Source of the DNA: Limnoperna fortunei
Lineage: Eukaryota; Mollusca; Bivalvia; Mytilida; Modiolidae
Length of the DNA: 64,000 nucleotides
Assembly (NCBI GenBank): GCA_944474755.1
Contig: OX104115.1
Span: forward strand, 63,368,648-63,432,647
Reading direction: 5' to 3'
A program made the position numbers and the translations under genes. The stretch's first letter is position 1. Every line of letters starts with the position of its first letter. Positions 32,467 to 45,566 of this stretch are shown piece after piece. The notes under the pieces are model-generated. The model worked only from the letters and a program-made list of their open reading frames with translations. It searched no databases and was not told the origin of the DNA.

Positions 32467-32905
32467 ATATGTAATATTTATCAATTATGGACTTTTGACG
32501 AGGTCAATACATTATATATGGACCTGTTAGGCCTATATTGACCGAGGACGAAGTCCGAGGTCAATATATTCCTAACAGGTCCATATATAATGTATTGACA
32601 GAGTCAAAAGTCCATCATTTATATATTACATATGTAGACATATTATAGTCTTTTTTAGGGTTGGTGCAAGGGTTGAGTTATTTTTTTCACGATTTTGTTA
32701 TGTACATATATCCGGATCTAAATTTAGTAACATAGCGTCAATATACGTAAAAATAGAAACATAGCGTCAATAAAGGTAAAAATAGAAACATAGCGTCAAT
32801 ATACCAAACAAGGCAAGGCTTTGATTTCAAAGTGAAGAAATACACTAAATATCCTTAAAACCACGTGACTAAATAATCCAATGAAAATGTAAGAATCATA
32901 AACCA
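32467..32905 (+). repeat. tandem-duplicated palindrome unit, copy 2
   Basis: Palindrome 32467-32634 (arms CATATGTAATAT...GGACTTTTGACGAGGTCAAT, same apex CCGAGGACGAAGTCCGAGG). Then ATATCCGGATCTAAATTTAG and a different short array (AACATAGCGTCAATA x3), then the same CCACGTGACTAAATAATCC tail near 32862. The palindrome arms differ from copy 1 in the middle (ATTATATATGGACC versus GTAGTTATATGGACC) but remain self-complementary. Confidence 0.85.
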
Positions 32906-33069
32906 TATGTAATATTTGAAAATATTTCGGCGTTTGGATAAGGAGAAACATATGTTATTCTTTTTACTCTAAAGTCAATAGGATAATGGTCTACATATGT
33001 GTAACGTAGATATTGATCTGGGCAACTATAATAACTTTCACAAATTTCGAAACTCATTTAGAATTGTTT

Positions 33070-33897
33070 AATTATGGCTCCCAAACAAAGGTTTGGGAGA
33101 CATATTATTTTTGCTCTGTTTCTTCTTATTTTTTTCTTCCACTTTCCGCCAAAATTTTGTCCGTTCGTTCTCTCAGAGACTATAAATTGGATCGATTTGA
33201 AACTTCACCCCTAAATAGGTCATGACTTGAAGTGGTGCCATTAGGGTCCACAGGGTTTGGAAGCCAGTTATGATCCATAAGATCATAATCATATTTAATT
33301 ATGTCTCCCCCCAATTGGTGGGGAGATATGTTGTTTTTGACCTGTCCGTCCGTGTGTCCGTCGTGCCGTCCGTCCGTCTGTCCGTCACAAAGTTATTCCG
33401 CTCAACTCCTCTGAAACTACTCAGCCAAATTTTACGAAACTTAATTGGTATTTAACAAGTACACCATATGTAGTTGTGCATATTACCTGGAAATTCTTAT
33501 CCTCAAAATTTTGTGGGAGTTATGGCCCTTTGAACTTATAATTTCCAAAAATTCCTCATAAATCATGGTTTCCGCTCAACTCCTCTGAAACTACTGAACC
33601 TACTTTTAAGAAACTTGATACATAGCAAGTACACCACATTTGGTTGTGCATATTACCAGGAAATTTTTTTCCTCTAAATTTTGTGGCCATTTGAACTTTG
33701 AATTTTTTAACAATTCCTTATAAATCATTGTTTCCGCTCAACTCCGCTGAAACTACTGCATCAAATTTTACGAAACTTGGTGTGTAGCAAGTACATCATA
33801 TTTAGTTGTGCATATTACAAGGAAATTTTTAGCCTCTGGGTCAAATCTGGGGAACGGGGGGAGACATCGTTTTTGTATGCAAAAACAAACTTTAATT
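33070..33897 (+). repeat. TCTCCC-type interspersed repeats, two adjacent heads
   Basis: 33075-33297 begins TATGGCTCCCAAAC...GTTTGGGAGACATA (short inverted head). A second one begins near 33300, ATGTCTCCCCCCAATTGG...GGGGAGATATG, and runs to GGGGAGACATCG near 33862. The second contains a CCGTCCGTCTGTCCGTC run and three ~160-bp internal repeats, each with TTCCGCTCAACTCC, CTGAAACTACT, ACGAAACTT and GTTGTGCATATTAC. Non-coding. Confidence 0.75.
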
Positions 33898-33899
33898 CA

Positions 33900-34340
33900 A
33901 TATATATTTATTTTATCACCGGTTTGTGAGTGAGTTTGTCTTGTTGATACCGATAAATCCATGGAAAACGGTGTTCAATCCTAAAGTCATTCCGTTGTCG
34001 AGATTTTACTATAGGCATAGTTTATGAACATAAAGCAGATACAATACGAAACGTTTAAAGGATGTAAAAATGTTTGACACGTGTGTGTTAATTTTGCTTA
34101 ACACATATAGTAACTTGATTTATAGGACATAAACCCGGATTAAATATCCAATAAAAACATTCTCGGTCTAGAAGTCATAAAAACGTATTAAATGAAGGTT
34201 TTGTCTACTCTTATTTACAACAACAAATATGATATTTTTGCCTATTTTAAGTAGGACAGAGAAGATGTTGCAAATTTTGTAATATTACCCCTTAACATTC
34301 CTTTCAAAACAACATTGTTTTTCACTATGAAATATCAAAC
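33900..34340. other. no gene recognised
   Basis: AT-rich spacer. Confidence 0.4.
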
Positions 34341-34346
34341 TTTCTG

Positions 34347-34755
34347 ACCATGAGTATAACTATATCACATTTTGGTTACCAAATCCTTTGTATGTAAACA
34401 TACCACGTGAAATATCAGTCACCAAAGGTAAGGGCCATGAATCACTTTTATAACTCGATATTTCAGATAACTTTTCACCACTCCCATTAAGAAATGAATT
34501 CAATAGTAGAATACAATTAAACACATTAAATCAACATTACCATGTATTTCATCACACATGACACACTGATGAAATGTTTAAAATAAAAAGAACCTTGGCC
34601 TAGAATTCATGAAGATTATGCCCATGGTCATATACTGTCGTATGTATTCGAATTAGAGGAAAATAATATAAACATTTTTACGTATACGAAACGTGCTGTT
34701 ATAGATAAGTGCAATTCGACAATGAATTTTTGTGTCTTCAAAAGCCCTAAACAAT
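34347..34755 (+). repeat. direct repeat D, copy 1
   Basis: Runs from ACCATGAGTATAAC through CCCATTAAGAAATGAATTCA and TGAAGATTATGCCCATGGTC to AAAGCCCTAAACAAT. Two further copies, same orientation, lie at 45846-46077 and 46225-46531 beyond the 9.8-kb inverted-repeat structure. Confidence 0.8.
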
Positions 34756-36837
34756 TACGGAAGCCTTTGAGGGCCATAAAATTTAGTTTTTATAATTTGT
34801 TATACCAGATTATTAATTTGATATAACAGATTATTAGTAAGATATAACAGATTACTAATTTGATATAACAGATTACTGATGAGAACATTTGGCATTTTGC
34901 TTTTGACAGGGGTCTGATTGCAATAAGTAAAAAATATTTACCTAAATAAGTAAATATATTTTACTTAAAGAAATAAAATATTTTTACCTAATTTCATAAA
35001 AAAAAGTTTACCTGTATAGGTAAACAAAATGATATATGGATTATTTCCCTTTGATAGACAACTCCTTTTTAAAGGAAGCAGAACAATGAGAATTTCTCCC
35101 ATTAGTCAAACATAAATGTCTTTATTATCTCCCTTAATTGTGTTTACCTAAATAGGTAAGTTATTCTTAATGGGTGTTCTTTCATATGTCTTGTATGTAA
35201 ATAGAATATTTTATGTATGAAGATATTTTGAATGATAAAGCAAGTCAATTGAATACTGAACAATTTATACATTTCTTTCCAACTTCTCTTCCAACAATAT
35301 ATGTATCATTATACTATAAAGTAAATCTGCATCTATTGACTGGATAATCAAGTATTCATGACATGTATCATATAAATTTTTTGTAATCATGTAGAAAATA
35401 AAAACAACTATGAATGTCTATTTTTGGTCCCTCAAAACTACTAAAACCAATAAACAACCTCATTCAAATTAGACTTTAAAGGCATGGCATTCAGCGGTAA
35501 CCAAATCTATGGAAGTGAAAACATTCCTTCCACATTTACATCAAGATGTTAGAGGAACTCGGGTTTTTGTTGACTTAATCTAAAATAATTATCAAAATTT
35601 TCATCAGAGTAAATAAAAAATAGTTATTTATTAAAAGAAAATGAAAAAAGATTTTGGGTATTATGTACCAATATAATAATTTTTTTAAATGCTAAAACAA
35701 GTTTTAAAGAAGGTTTCATACATCCAGTCATTTAGTTGAGAGATATTTTTTAATCATTTCAAGATAGTTCTTAGTTTAAAATCATTTCAAAAACATATAA
35801 AAATGTCATTGCTTGAGAAGTCTCAACATATTAATGAGTCAGATAGTTCCAAAGTCAAGACGAAAGATGACAGTAACTATTAATAACTACTAATAACTGC
35901 ATCACAATAAAAATATTATCATTTCTCATGTAGGTAGCAAAAACAAATACACTGACAAAAAACATTATTTTTCATTATAATTGTAAAAAAAATATCAAAA
36001 TGCTTATAAAAAGTGAACAAGATAAGAATGCAAACACATGAAAGCTATATACACCTGTATGCTTGTATAAAACTAAAACTCTTATGGCTTTATTAAAAAA
36101 AAAAACAATCACTCAAGATAAAATTCCACAATTTTCTATTATCTAATACCATATATGATATAGTATGGTTTACCTAAATAAGTAAATTTTGTTAACCTCA
36201 TGCAGTCGTTCTATGTTTGAACATTTTATCATCTTATTAAAATGAATAGAAAGATTTTATGGAAAAGTGTCGTTTAACAAAATAAATGAAAAGATTTGGG
36301 AGAATCAACTGCTTATCATGTAACGCGTTAAAACAAAAGATACTTAAACAGGTAAACCCAATCACTCAAGATAAAATTCCACAATTTTCTATTATCTAAT
36401 ACCATATATGATATAGTATGGTTTACCTAAATAAGTAAATTTTGTTAACCTCAAGCAGTCGTACTATGTTTGAACATTTTATCATCTTCTTGAAAATGAA
36501 TAGAAAGATTTTATGGAAAAGTGTCGTGTAACAAAATAAATGAAAAGGTCAGGAGAATCAACTGCTTATCATGTAACGCATTTAAACAAAATTTACCTTA
36601 ACGGTTAACAAAATCATTCAAGATAAAAAAAAATTCCCCTATTTTTTTAATGTAATATATGATGGTGTATGGTTTACCTAAATATGTAAATTTTGTTTAC
36701 ACCAAGAAGTCGTACTGTGTTTGAACATTTTATCATCTTATTGAAAATGAATAGAAAGACTTTATGGAAAAGTGCCGTTTAACAAAATAAATGAACAGGT
36801 CAGAAGAATCGACTGCATATCATTAAACGCATCAAGG

Positions 36838-37362
36838 GTCATCAAAAGGTTTGCCTTAAAATGGCTTATATTTAGATCGATTTTTCAGTATGTGTACAGC
36901 AAAGACTGCATATAGAATTCAAAAATAAACCATAGCAGGACCTAGATATAATAAATTCTTATTATTTTTTTATATTATTTTCATGGTTAATTCTGTTATT
37001 TTTAAGCTCTGCTTTTTTCCCGTTTTGAGCACAGCCGATTTGAGGTTAATAATACTTACATCCTTTCAAGTGGCACCAAATCTCATGCGACAATTAATTA
37101 TAATATAACTAAAAGTGTTCACCAACATGTCAGTTGAGTGGTACAATAGAGATATTTTGTCCTGTTCAAAATACATTTTGAACGGAAAAAATTTGAACCG
37201 TAAAAACTACGTTATCTTAAACTAAACCAATGTGTCAATATAATAAGGCGTATCCATATCTAGGTCCAACTATATTTGATTTGTCCTAATAATATTCATT
37301 TGTGCTGTACGTATACAAAGATTTTCTTCAAAAAAGTTCAATCTGTCCTGATGAACCTTAAA
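36838..37362. mobile_element. degraded inverted-repeat insertion inside the satellite
   Basis: Non-satellite DNA between two monomers. Its outer ~120 bp are diverged inverted copies: GTACAGCA near 36896 versus TGCTGTAC near 37303, and GGACCTAGATAT near 36940 versus ATATCTAGGTCC near 37255. No ORF. Confidence 0.55.
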
Positions 37363-40148
37363 AAAAAAGAACTTTCAACAGGTAAACCCAATCATTCAAG
37401 ATAAAATTCCACAATTTTCTATTATCTAATACCATATTTGATGGAGTATGGTTTACCTTAATAAATAAATTGTGTTAACCTCATGCAGTCGTACTATGTT
37501 TGAACATTTTATCATCATATTGAAAAGAATAGAAAAATTTAATGGAAAAGTGTCGTTTAACAAAATAAATGAAAAGATCGGGAAAATCCACTGCTTATCA
37601 TGTAACGCATTAAAACAAAAGATACTTAAACAGGAAGACCCATTCATTAAAATTAAATTTCCACAATTTTCTATTATCTAATACCATATATGATGGAGTA
37701 TGGTTTACCTAAATAAGTAAATTGTGTTTACCTCAAGCAGTCGATCTATTTTTGAACATTTTATTATCTTATTAAAATGAATAGAAAGATTTTATGGAAA
37801 GGTGTTGTAAGTTTTACAAAATAAATAAAAAGGTCAGGAGAATCAACTGCTTATCATGTAACGCATTTAAACAAAATTTACCTTAACGGTAAACAAAATT
37901 ATTCAAGATAAAAAAACAATCCCCAGTTTTCTTTTCTGTAATATCTGATGGTGTATGGTTTACCTAAATAAATAAATTGTGTTTACCTCATGCAGTCGTA
38001 CTATGTTTGAACATTTTATCATCTTATTAAAAGGAATAGAAAGATTTTATGGAAAAGTGTTGTTTTACAAAATAAATAAAAAGGTCAAGAAAATCAACTG
38101 CTTATCATGTAACGCATGACAACAAAATTTACCTAAACGGTAAACAAAATCATTCAAGATAAAAAATTCCCCAATTTTCGTTTATGTAATATCTGATGGT
38201 GTATTGTTTACCTAAATAAGTAAGTTTTGTTTACCTCATGCAGTCGTACTATTTCGAACATTTTATCATCTTACTGAAAATGAATAGAAAGATTTTATGG
38301 AAAAGTGTCATTTAACAAAATAAATGAAAACGTCAGGAGATTCAACTGCTTATCATGTAACGCATGTCAACAAAATTTACCTTAACGGGAAACAAAATCA
38401 TTCAAGATAAAAATTTCCCAATTTTCTTTTATGTAATATCTGATGGTGTATAGTTTACCTAAATAAGTACATTTTGTTTACCTTAAGCAGTCGTACTATT
38501 TTGAACATTTTATCACCTTACTAAAAATGAATAGAAAGATTTTATGGAAAAGTGCCGTTTAACAAAATAAATGAAAAGGTCAGGAGAATCAACTGCTTAT
38601 CATTAAACGCATTAAAGCAAAATTTACCTTAACGGTAAACAAAATCATTCAAGATAACAAATTCCACAATTTTCCTTAATGTCATAGTATGGTTTACCTC
38701 AGTAGGTAAATTTTGTTTACCCCAAGCAGTCGTACTATGTTTGAACATTTTAACATCTTATTGAAAATTAATAGAAAGATTTTATGGAAAAGTGTCGTTT
38801 AACAAAATTAATGAACAGGTCAGAAGAATCGACTGCATATCAATAAACGCATTAAAATAAAAGATACTTAAACAGGTAAACCCAATCATTCAAGATAAAA
38901 TTTCACAATTTTGTATTATCTAATACCATATCAGATGGAGTATAGTTTACCTCAAGCAGTCGTACTATTTTGAACATTTTATCATCTTATTGAAAATGAA
39001 TAGAAAGTATTTATGGAAAAGTGTCATTTAACAAATAAATGAAAAGGTCAGGAGAATCAACTGCTTATCATGTAACGCATGAAAACAAAATTTACCTTAA
39101 CAGTAAACAAAATTATTCAAGATAAAAATTCCTCAATTTTCTTTTATGTAAAATCTGATGGTGTATGGTTTACCTAAATAAGTAAATTTTGTTTACCTCA
39201 AGCAGTCGTACTATTTTGGACATTTTATCATATTGAAAATGAATAGAAAGATTTTATGGAAATGAAAAAGTCAGGAGAATCAACTGCTTATTCTGTAACG
39301 CATTAAAACACAATTTACCTTAACAGTAAACAAAATCATTCAAGATAAAAAGTTCCCCAATTTTCGTTTATGTTATATCTGATGGTGTATGGTTTACCTA
39401 AATAAGTAAATTGGTTTACCTCAAGCAGTCGTACTATTTTGAACATTTTGTCACCTTACTGAAAATGAATAGAAAGATGGAAAAGTGTCATTTAAAAAAA
39501 TAAATGAAAAGGTCAGGAGATTCAACTGCTTATCATGTAACGCATGACAACAAAATTTACCTTAACGGTAAACAAAATCATTTAAGATAAAAATTGCCCA
39601 ATTTTGTTTTATGTAATATCTGATGGTGTATAGTTTACCTAAATAAGTACATTTTGTTTACCTCAAGCAGTCGTACTATTTTGAACATTTTATCACCTTA
39701 CTGAAAATGAAAAGAAAGATTTTATGGAAAAGTGCCGTTTAACAAAATAAATGAAAAGGTCAGGAGAATCAACTGCTTATCATTAAACGCATTAAAGCAA
39801 AATTTACCTTAACGGTAAACAAAATCATTCAAGATAACAAATTCCCCAATTTTCCTTAATGTCATAGTATGGTTTACCTCAATAGGTAAATTCTGTTTAC
39901 CCCAAGCAGTCGTACTATGTTTGAAGATTTTAACATCTTATTGAAAATGAATAGAAAAATTTTATGGAAAAGTGTCGTTTAAAAAATAAATGAACAGGTC
40001 AGAAGAATCGACTGCATATCATTAAACGCATTAAAACAGAAGATACTTAAACAGGTAAACCCAATCATTCAAGCTAAAATTCCACAATTTTCTATTATCT
40101 AATACCATATCAGATGGAGTATGGTTTACCTAAATAAGTTAACTTTTT

Positions 40149-41082
40149 AGCTCACCTAACCCGAAGGGTGATGTGAGCTATTGCCATCACTTGGCGTCCG
40201 TCGTCGTCGTCGTCGTCGTCGTCGTTAACTTTTCTTCAAAAATCTTCTCCAAAACCACTGAGGGGATTGCTTTGAAACTTTGCACACATCATCAGTAAAA
40301 TATCCTCTACCAAGTTTGCACAAATCATGGCCTCAGACCAACCAACATGGCCGCCATGGCTAAAAATAGAACAGGGAGGTCAAAATACAGTTTTTAGCTT
40401 ATAGTTTAAAAAGTATAACAGATACAGGAAAACTGAAGAGACTTTCCTACTTCAGCATCAAAAGCTCTACAAAACACTCCATTGGGTCAAAGTTGTATGA
40501 TGACTCCTTGTAGGAGTTATTGCCCTTTAATTGTCAAAATTGATGATTTTTGCCATTTTCGCCTCAAAATCTTGAAAATTATTAGAACTAGAGAAAAAGT
40601 TAACATTGGTTAATTGTTCTGCTCTATGAGGGCTACACAAATGACTTAAGGGTCAAGATTGTCTGATTAACCTTTTAGGAATTATTCTCCTTGAACATTT
40701 TTTAATCAATTTTACTTGATTTTAAAAAATCTTCTCCTCTTTGACCAATGAAAGGACTGCTTTGAAACATTGCACACATCATCTTTAGGACGTCCTCTAC
40801 GTTGGCTTAAAATAGAAAAAAGGGGTGGGGGGGGAGTCGAGAGAGTTTTCGACTGATAGTTAAAAAAGTATAACAGGTACAGCAAATTTGAAGTGAACCT
40901 CCTTTCTCCCTCTAAGCATCAAAAGCTCCTCCTTATAGGAGTTATTTCCCTTAAAAGGTCAAAATTAATGATTTTTGCTGAAGAGTTGGGCAATTCCTTA
41001 TAGCAAAGAAAAGATTGATAAAAAGGGTTGTTTGGTTTCAGGTTCAGGTGAGCGATACAGGCTCCTGGGAGACTCTAGTTTT
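40149..41082 (+). mobile_element. CTCACC-type interspersed repeat inserted in the satellite
   Basis: Starts AGCTCACCTAACCCGAAGGG and ends GGTGAGCGATACAGGCTC...GACTCTAGTTTT, the same terminus as 26350-27463. It contains a (GTC)n microsatellite at 40197-40226 and two ~420-bp internal half-repeats, each with AATCTTCTCC and ACTTTGCACACATCATC-like segments. The satellite monomer continues on both sides. Confidence 0.8.
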
Positions 41083-44000
41083 ATTCCAAGCAGTCGTACT
41101 ATGTTTGAACATTTGATCATCTTATTGAAAATTAATAGAAAGATTTTATGGAAAAGTGTCGTTTAACAAAATAAATGAACAGGTCAGAAGAATCGACTGC
41201 ATATCATTAAACGCATTAAAACAAAAGATACCTAAACAGGTAAACCAATCATTCAAGATAAAATTTCACAATTTTGTATAATCTAATACCATACCTGATG
41301 GAGTATGGTTTACCTCAAGCAGTCGTACTATTTTGAACATTTTATCATCTTATTGAAAAGAATAGAAAAATTTTATGGAAAAGTGTCGTTTAACAAAATA
41401 AATGAAAAAGTCAGGAGAATCAACTACTTATTCTGTAACGCATTAAAACACAATTTACCTTAACAGTAAACAAAATCGCTTAAAGATAAAACTTCCCCAA
41501 TTCTCGTTTATGTAATATCTGATAGTGTATGGTTTACCTAAATAAGTAAATTTTGTTTACCTCAAGCAGTCGTACTATTTTGAACATTTTATCATTAAAC
41601 GCATTAAACAAAATTTACCTTAACGGTAAATAAAATCATTCAAGAAAAAAAACCCAATTTCCTTTAATGTAATAGTATGGTTTACCTAAATAAGTAAACG
41701 TTGTTTACCTCAAGCAGTCGTACTATGTTTGAACATTTGATCATCTTATTAAAATGAATAGAAAGATTTTATGGAAAAGTGTCCTTTAACAAATTAAATG
41801 AAAATGTCAGGAAAATCAACTGCTTATCATGTAACACATTAAAACAAAAGATACTTAAACAGGTAAACCCAATCATTCAAGATAAAATTCCACATTTTTC
41901 TATTATCTAATATCATATATGATGGAATATGGTAATTTTGTTTACCTCAAGAAGTCGTACTATTTTGAACATTTTATCATCTTATTGAAAATGAATGGAA
42001 TGACTTTATGGAAAAGTGTCATTTAACAAAATAAATGAAAAGGTCAGGAGAATCCACGGCTTATCATTAAACGCATTAAACAAAACTTACCTTAACGGTA
42101 AATAAAATCATTCAAGAAAAAAAAACCCAATCTCCTATTTATGTAATAGTATGGTTTACCTAAATAAGTAAACGTTGTTTACCTCAAGCAGTCGTACTAT
42201 TAGAATTAACTGCTTATCATGTAACGCATGAAAACACAATTTACCTTAACGGTAAACAAAATCATTGAAGATAAAAATTCCCCAATTTTCGTTTATGTAA
42301 TATCTGATGGTGTATGGTTTACCTAAATAAGTAAATTTTGTTTACTTCAAGCAGTCGTACTATTTTGAACATTTTATCACCTTACTGAAAATGAACATAA
42401 AAATTTTATGGAAAAGTGGCGTTTAACAAAATAAATGAACAGGTCAGGAGAATCAACTGCTTATCATGTAACGCATTGAAACAAAATTTACCTTAACGGT
42501 AAACAAAATCATTCAAGATAAAAACAAAATTCCAATTTTCTTTAATGTAATATCTGATGGTCAAAGGATTTACCCAAAATAGGGAAATTTTGTTTACCTT
42601 TGTTGAACATTATATCAACTTTCAGATATTTCTGGTTTGGTTGGAATTGTTTTCATGGATTAATATCATGTCAATAAAATTTCAAAAGGTTAATGTCATG
42701 TCATGATTATGAGAACTCTGAAATTTGACCTGCATGACCTAGAGAGGTGAATCAATGAGATTTACTGAAATTACTTTTTGTTGTTTGTTAATTTTCAAAA
42801 AATCATTGATCAATAAATTCTTAGCCTCGTGTAGTTATGTTAGTTTCAAATTAACTATCAGATCTGAATAGAGGAATAGAACTTTTATTTGTCAATCATG
42901 TCATGCATGTGCTCGATGATACATGTATAATTAATCTCATAAATCGTTTAAAATAAAATATCATGTCATACATAGTTTCCATATCATTTTTACATATAAA
43001 AAAAATTCAAACTATGCGTAATTTCACATTTATCGATATCTAAAATAATTTTTTTTTATTTGTTCACATATTAGGCCTAAACGTCAGACAAAATCGAAAA
43101 GTTTGATATTTTCTTTCAGACTGCTGACATGCATATGACCGATGAATTATTGCTCATTACTTCAAGCGGTATGCATTTAGAAAATGTTTTAAGACTGACA
43201 GAGTTGTCTGTCCAATTTCATTTCTTTCTTTTTATTTACGTAAACACGTAAAACCTTAAGAGTATCAGAAAATCCCAGCATATTTCAAACCACGTGCGCC
43301 GATCGAAATACATCGTGCGCCCTTCAAGAAATGGAAAAAGACGATGAAGAAAATGTTTAAATTCACTAGAAAATTATCGAGAAGGCTGTTAAAATTCATA
43401 CAAAGCAGATCTGGTCGATTGAATTTGGCTTAAATCTTATGTATTTTTATAAGAAAATCGATTTTTACGAATGTATTTACATGTCCTTGTTGATCTTTGA
43501 CCTGTCCACTGAAAGACCGCGTGATTCTGTTATGTAAACAAAGCATCTTGGGATAGCTGGGGCTTGTCATAAAGCGGCAAATTCAAAATCTCCTCCGACG
43601 GCACAAAAACGACTATTTTTGTTTACGCAAATAGGTAAAAAAAATTTACGCAAAATGGTAAATATTTTTTACTTACTGCAGTCAGACCCCAGACTGACAT
43701 AATGATTATATTTCTAACCGTGAAATATATTTAGTATCAGTAAATATAACCAGTTCCATCAAACACCAGTATAAAGCATGAAGAAAAAAACACATGCATA
43801 GTTTAATCTGTATTTGAATTAAAGAGATAAACACATGTTATAATGACCATTTTGGGTACCAAAAGATAGTAAGACTTTATTTATGTCACATGCGTTTTGC
43901 AAAAGGAACATTTTAAATGGTCACGTACTATTCGCATTTATCAGGTTATATGTTTGTGGTAGTAGGAGGCATAGGTTTACTGAATGGTATAAAATCAAGC

Positions 44001-44409
44001 ATTTTCTCTTTGTTCTGTGGCGGTTCTCTAACTTGTTATACCGAATATTTAGAGCTTTCCAGTTCCATGCTTTGGAAATTATTTTGCAAACATATATATA
44101 AAAATGTGATGTTGTTCTGGATTACTTGCTAAATTTGTATAGCCCGCCAACAAAAGTTTTTTAAGCTAAAGATTGATTGTTTATAACTCTAAATTCTACC
44201 AGTATTTAGAAGTACGCATTTTTTTCGTTAAAAATTGGCTAGTTCATTAATACAACATGTATCTTTATTACCTAAAACTGGTCATCGGATACAAGCGACA
44301 AACTATTTTTGTTTAAAATATTTTAAGGATTAATTTCTATAAGAAGTGACATTTTATGGTGCCCTACTACGACGAAATGAAAACCAGTCAATGTATTTTT
44401 TCCCATTTA

Positions 44410-44539
44410 AATAGTAAAATAATCTGTTATAACAACATAATAATCTGTTGTATTAAATTAATTATCTGTTATATCAAATTAATAATCTGTTATAACAAAT
44501 TATAAAAAGTAAATTTCACGGCCCTAAAAGGCTTCCGTA
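44410..44539 (-). repeat. right outer inverted arm with 21-bp satellite
   Basis: The reverse complement matches 34756-34880, with units AATAATCTGTTATAACAA / AATTATCTGTTATATCAA. Confidence 0.75.
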
Positions 44540-44623
44540 GTTTCTATTAATGGCGTCGGATGAAAGTCAGAAGCACGACTGAAATCTCCAAGCAGTTTTA
44601 GTGTTTTTATTATAAAGAGATCC

Positions 44624-44805
44624 GGACCCATAAAATTTACAGCGTATAGGTCCGCTTTTCTTATAAATTTAATAGGTCCGGACCCACACTACTTACAGTT
44701 TACGGGTCCGCTTATTTTATTAATTGAATAGTCCCAGACCCATAAATTATACATTTTACAGGTCCAGTTTATAGGTCTGTAATTTTTATTAATTTTTAAG
44801 TAATT
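44624..44805 (+). repeat. ~60-bp tandem repeat, three copies
   Basis: Units share GGTCCGGACCCATAAAAT-like, TTTACAG and AGGTCCGCTTTT segments ending in AATTTAATA. The third copy is degenerate. The GGTCCGGACC core is palindromic. Confidence 0.7.
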
Positions 44806-44997
44806 TAAAAGCCTACAAACACATGTAATCATATATATTAAACTGCGGAAGTGATCAAAATGATATACTAGTACGCAGAAATAGAGTTTTAAGAGATATT
44901 GATGCTCTTTAGACTATTAGATAATACAGACATTGATCTGAGGTACAGTATAGACTATAAGGTCCAACGATTTTGGACTCTGTTATATCAAACTAAA

Positions 44998-45105
44998 TAA
45001 TATGTTATAAAAAAATTACAACAAATGTAATAATTTGTTATAACAAATTAGTCATCTGTTATAACAAATTAATAATCTGATATAACAACTTAATAATATG
45101 TTTTA
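44998..45105 (+). repeat. 21-bp satellite, degenerate block
   Basis: Repeated AATAATTTGTTATAACAAAT / AATAATCTGATATAACAAC units, same family as the arms of the outer inverted-repeat structure. Confidence 0.75.
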
Positions 45106-45566
45106 TTATACTTCATGCAAAAATGCTGTCTTTTTATTGGACAGTAACCATGTGTTAATTTCTACTGATTCCAATTTTAGCCCCGCCCATTATAGCAACG
45201 GGTGTTAATTCCTCATGCTTTCGTCCCAACGGGTGATATACAAAAAATTAACACCCGCTCAGACAGGAGAATGCCGAACATGAAAATTATCAACCGATCC
45301 AGCCGAAGTTTACGAGTGATATAAAAATTATCACCCACTCAAAACGAAAATTGCCAACAAGGAAAATGATTAGCCGCATCAGCTGAAATTTACTTGCACG
45401 TCGTTTGTCCTTTCGCGCAAACATGTCAGAGGCACAATACATCAAAATGTGCAATAATTATTGGAAAAACAACTAGTAGACAAACAAGCATTTTCTATTA
45501 AAAATATAATTCAGTACAGTTTCTATATGATAGTTCACGTTTCTTCTTTAGATAAGGCATTCAGTA

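Larger units (their letters stand above)
36106..42600 (+). repeat. satellite array, ~20 monomers of ~225-255 bp
   Basis: The marker GCAGTCGTACTAT or a close variant recurs near 36203, 36455, 36705, 37485, 37737, 37990, 38238, 38492, 38726, 38953, 39200, 39424, 39665, 39903, 41088, 41318, 41562, 41716, 42188 and 42350. Each monomer contains two imperfect palindromes, TTTACCTAAATAAGTAAA and TTTACCTTAACGGTAAA, about 130 bp apart, plus TTTATGGAAAAGTGTCGTTT and TCAACTGCTTATCATGTAAC. Two foreign blocks interrupt it (36838-37362, 40149-41082). There are truncated monomers near 41600 and 42200. Short ORFs through it are incidental. Confidence 0.93.
34909..43690. mobile_element. satellite-filled TIR element (~8.8 kb), no coding capacity
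   Basis: The ends are inverted: GGGGTCTGATTGCAATAAGT at 34909 and, on the other strand, GGGGTCTGACTGCAGTAAGT ending at 43690. Both are followed by AAAAAATATTTACC. Just inside both ends are extra TTTACC/GGTAAA motifs (34930-35160 left, 43620-43670 right), including the perfect palindrome GTTTACCTGTATAGGTAAAC near 35004-35030. Then come about 1 kb of unique AT-rich DNA, the satellite array (36106-42600) and about 1 kb of unique DNA. The longest frames are around 70 codons. The transposase source is unknown. Confidence 0.75.
34756..44539. mobile_element. outer inverted-repeat structure (~9.8 kb) with 21-bp satellite in its arms
   Basis: The left arm 34756-34880 and right arm about 44410-44539 are inverted. 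Both start at the outer edge with TACGGAAGCC, then GGGCC, AAATTTA, TTTTTATAATTTGTTATA, then 21-bp repeats related to TTAATTTGATATAACAGATT. No clear target duplication. The left flank is repeat D; the right flank is unique. The inner satellite-filled element lies close to its left arm, so the inner one probably inserted into this older structure. Confidence 0.7.

Noticed and set aside
36106..42600. CRISPR-like regular array
   Set aside because: Repeats are about 225-255 bp satellite monomers in eukaryotic DNA with no unique spacers or cas genes.
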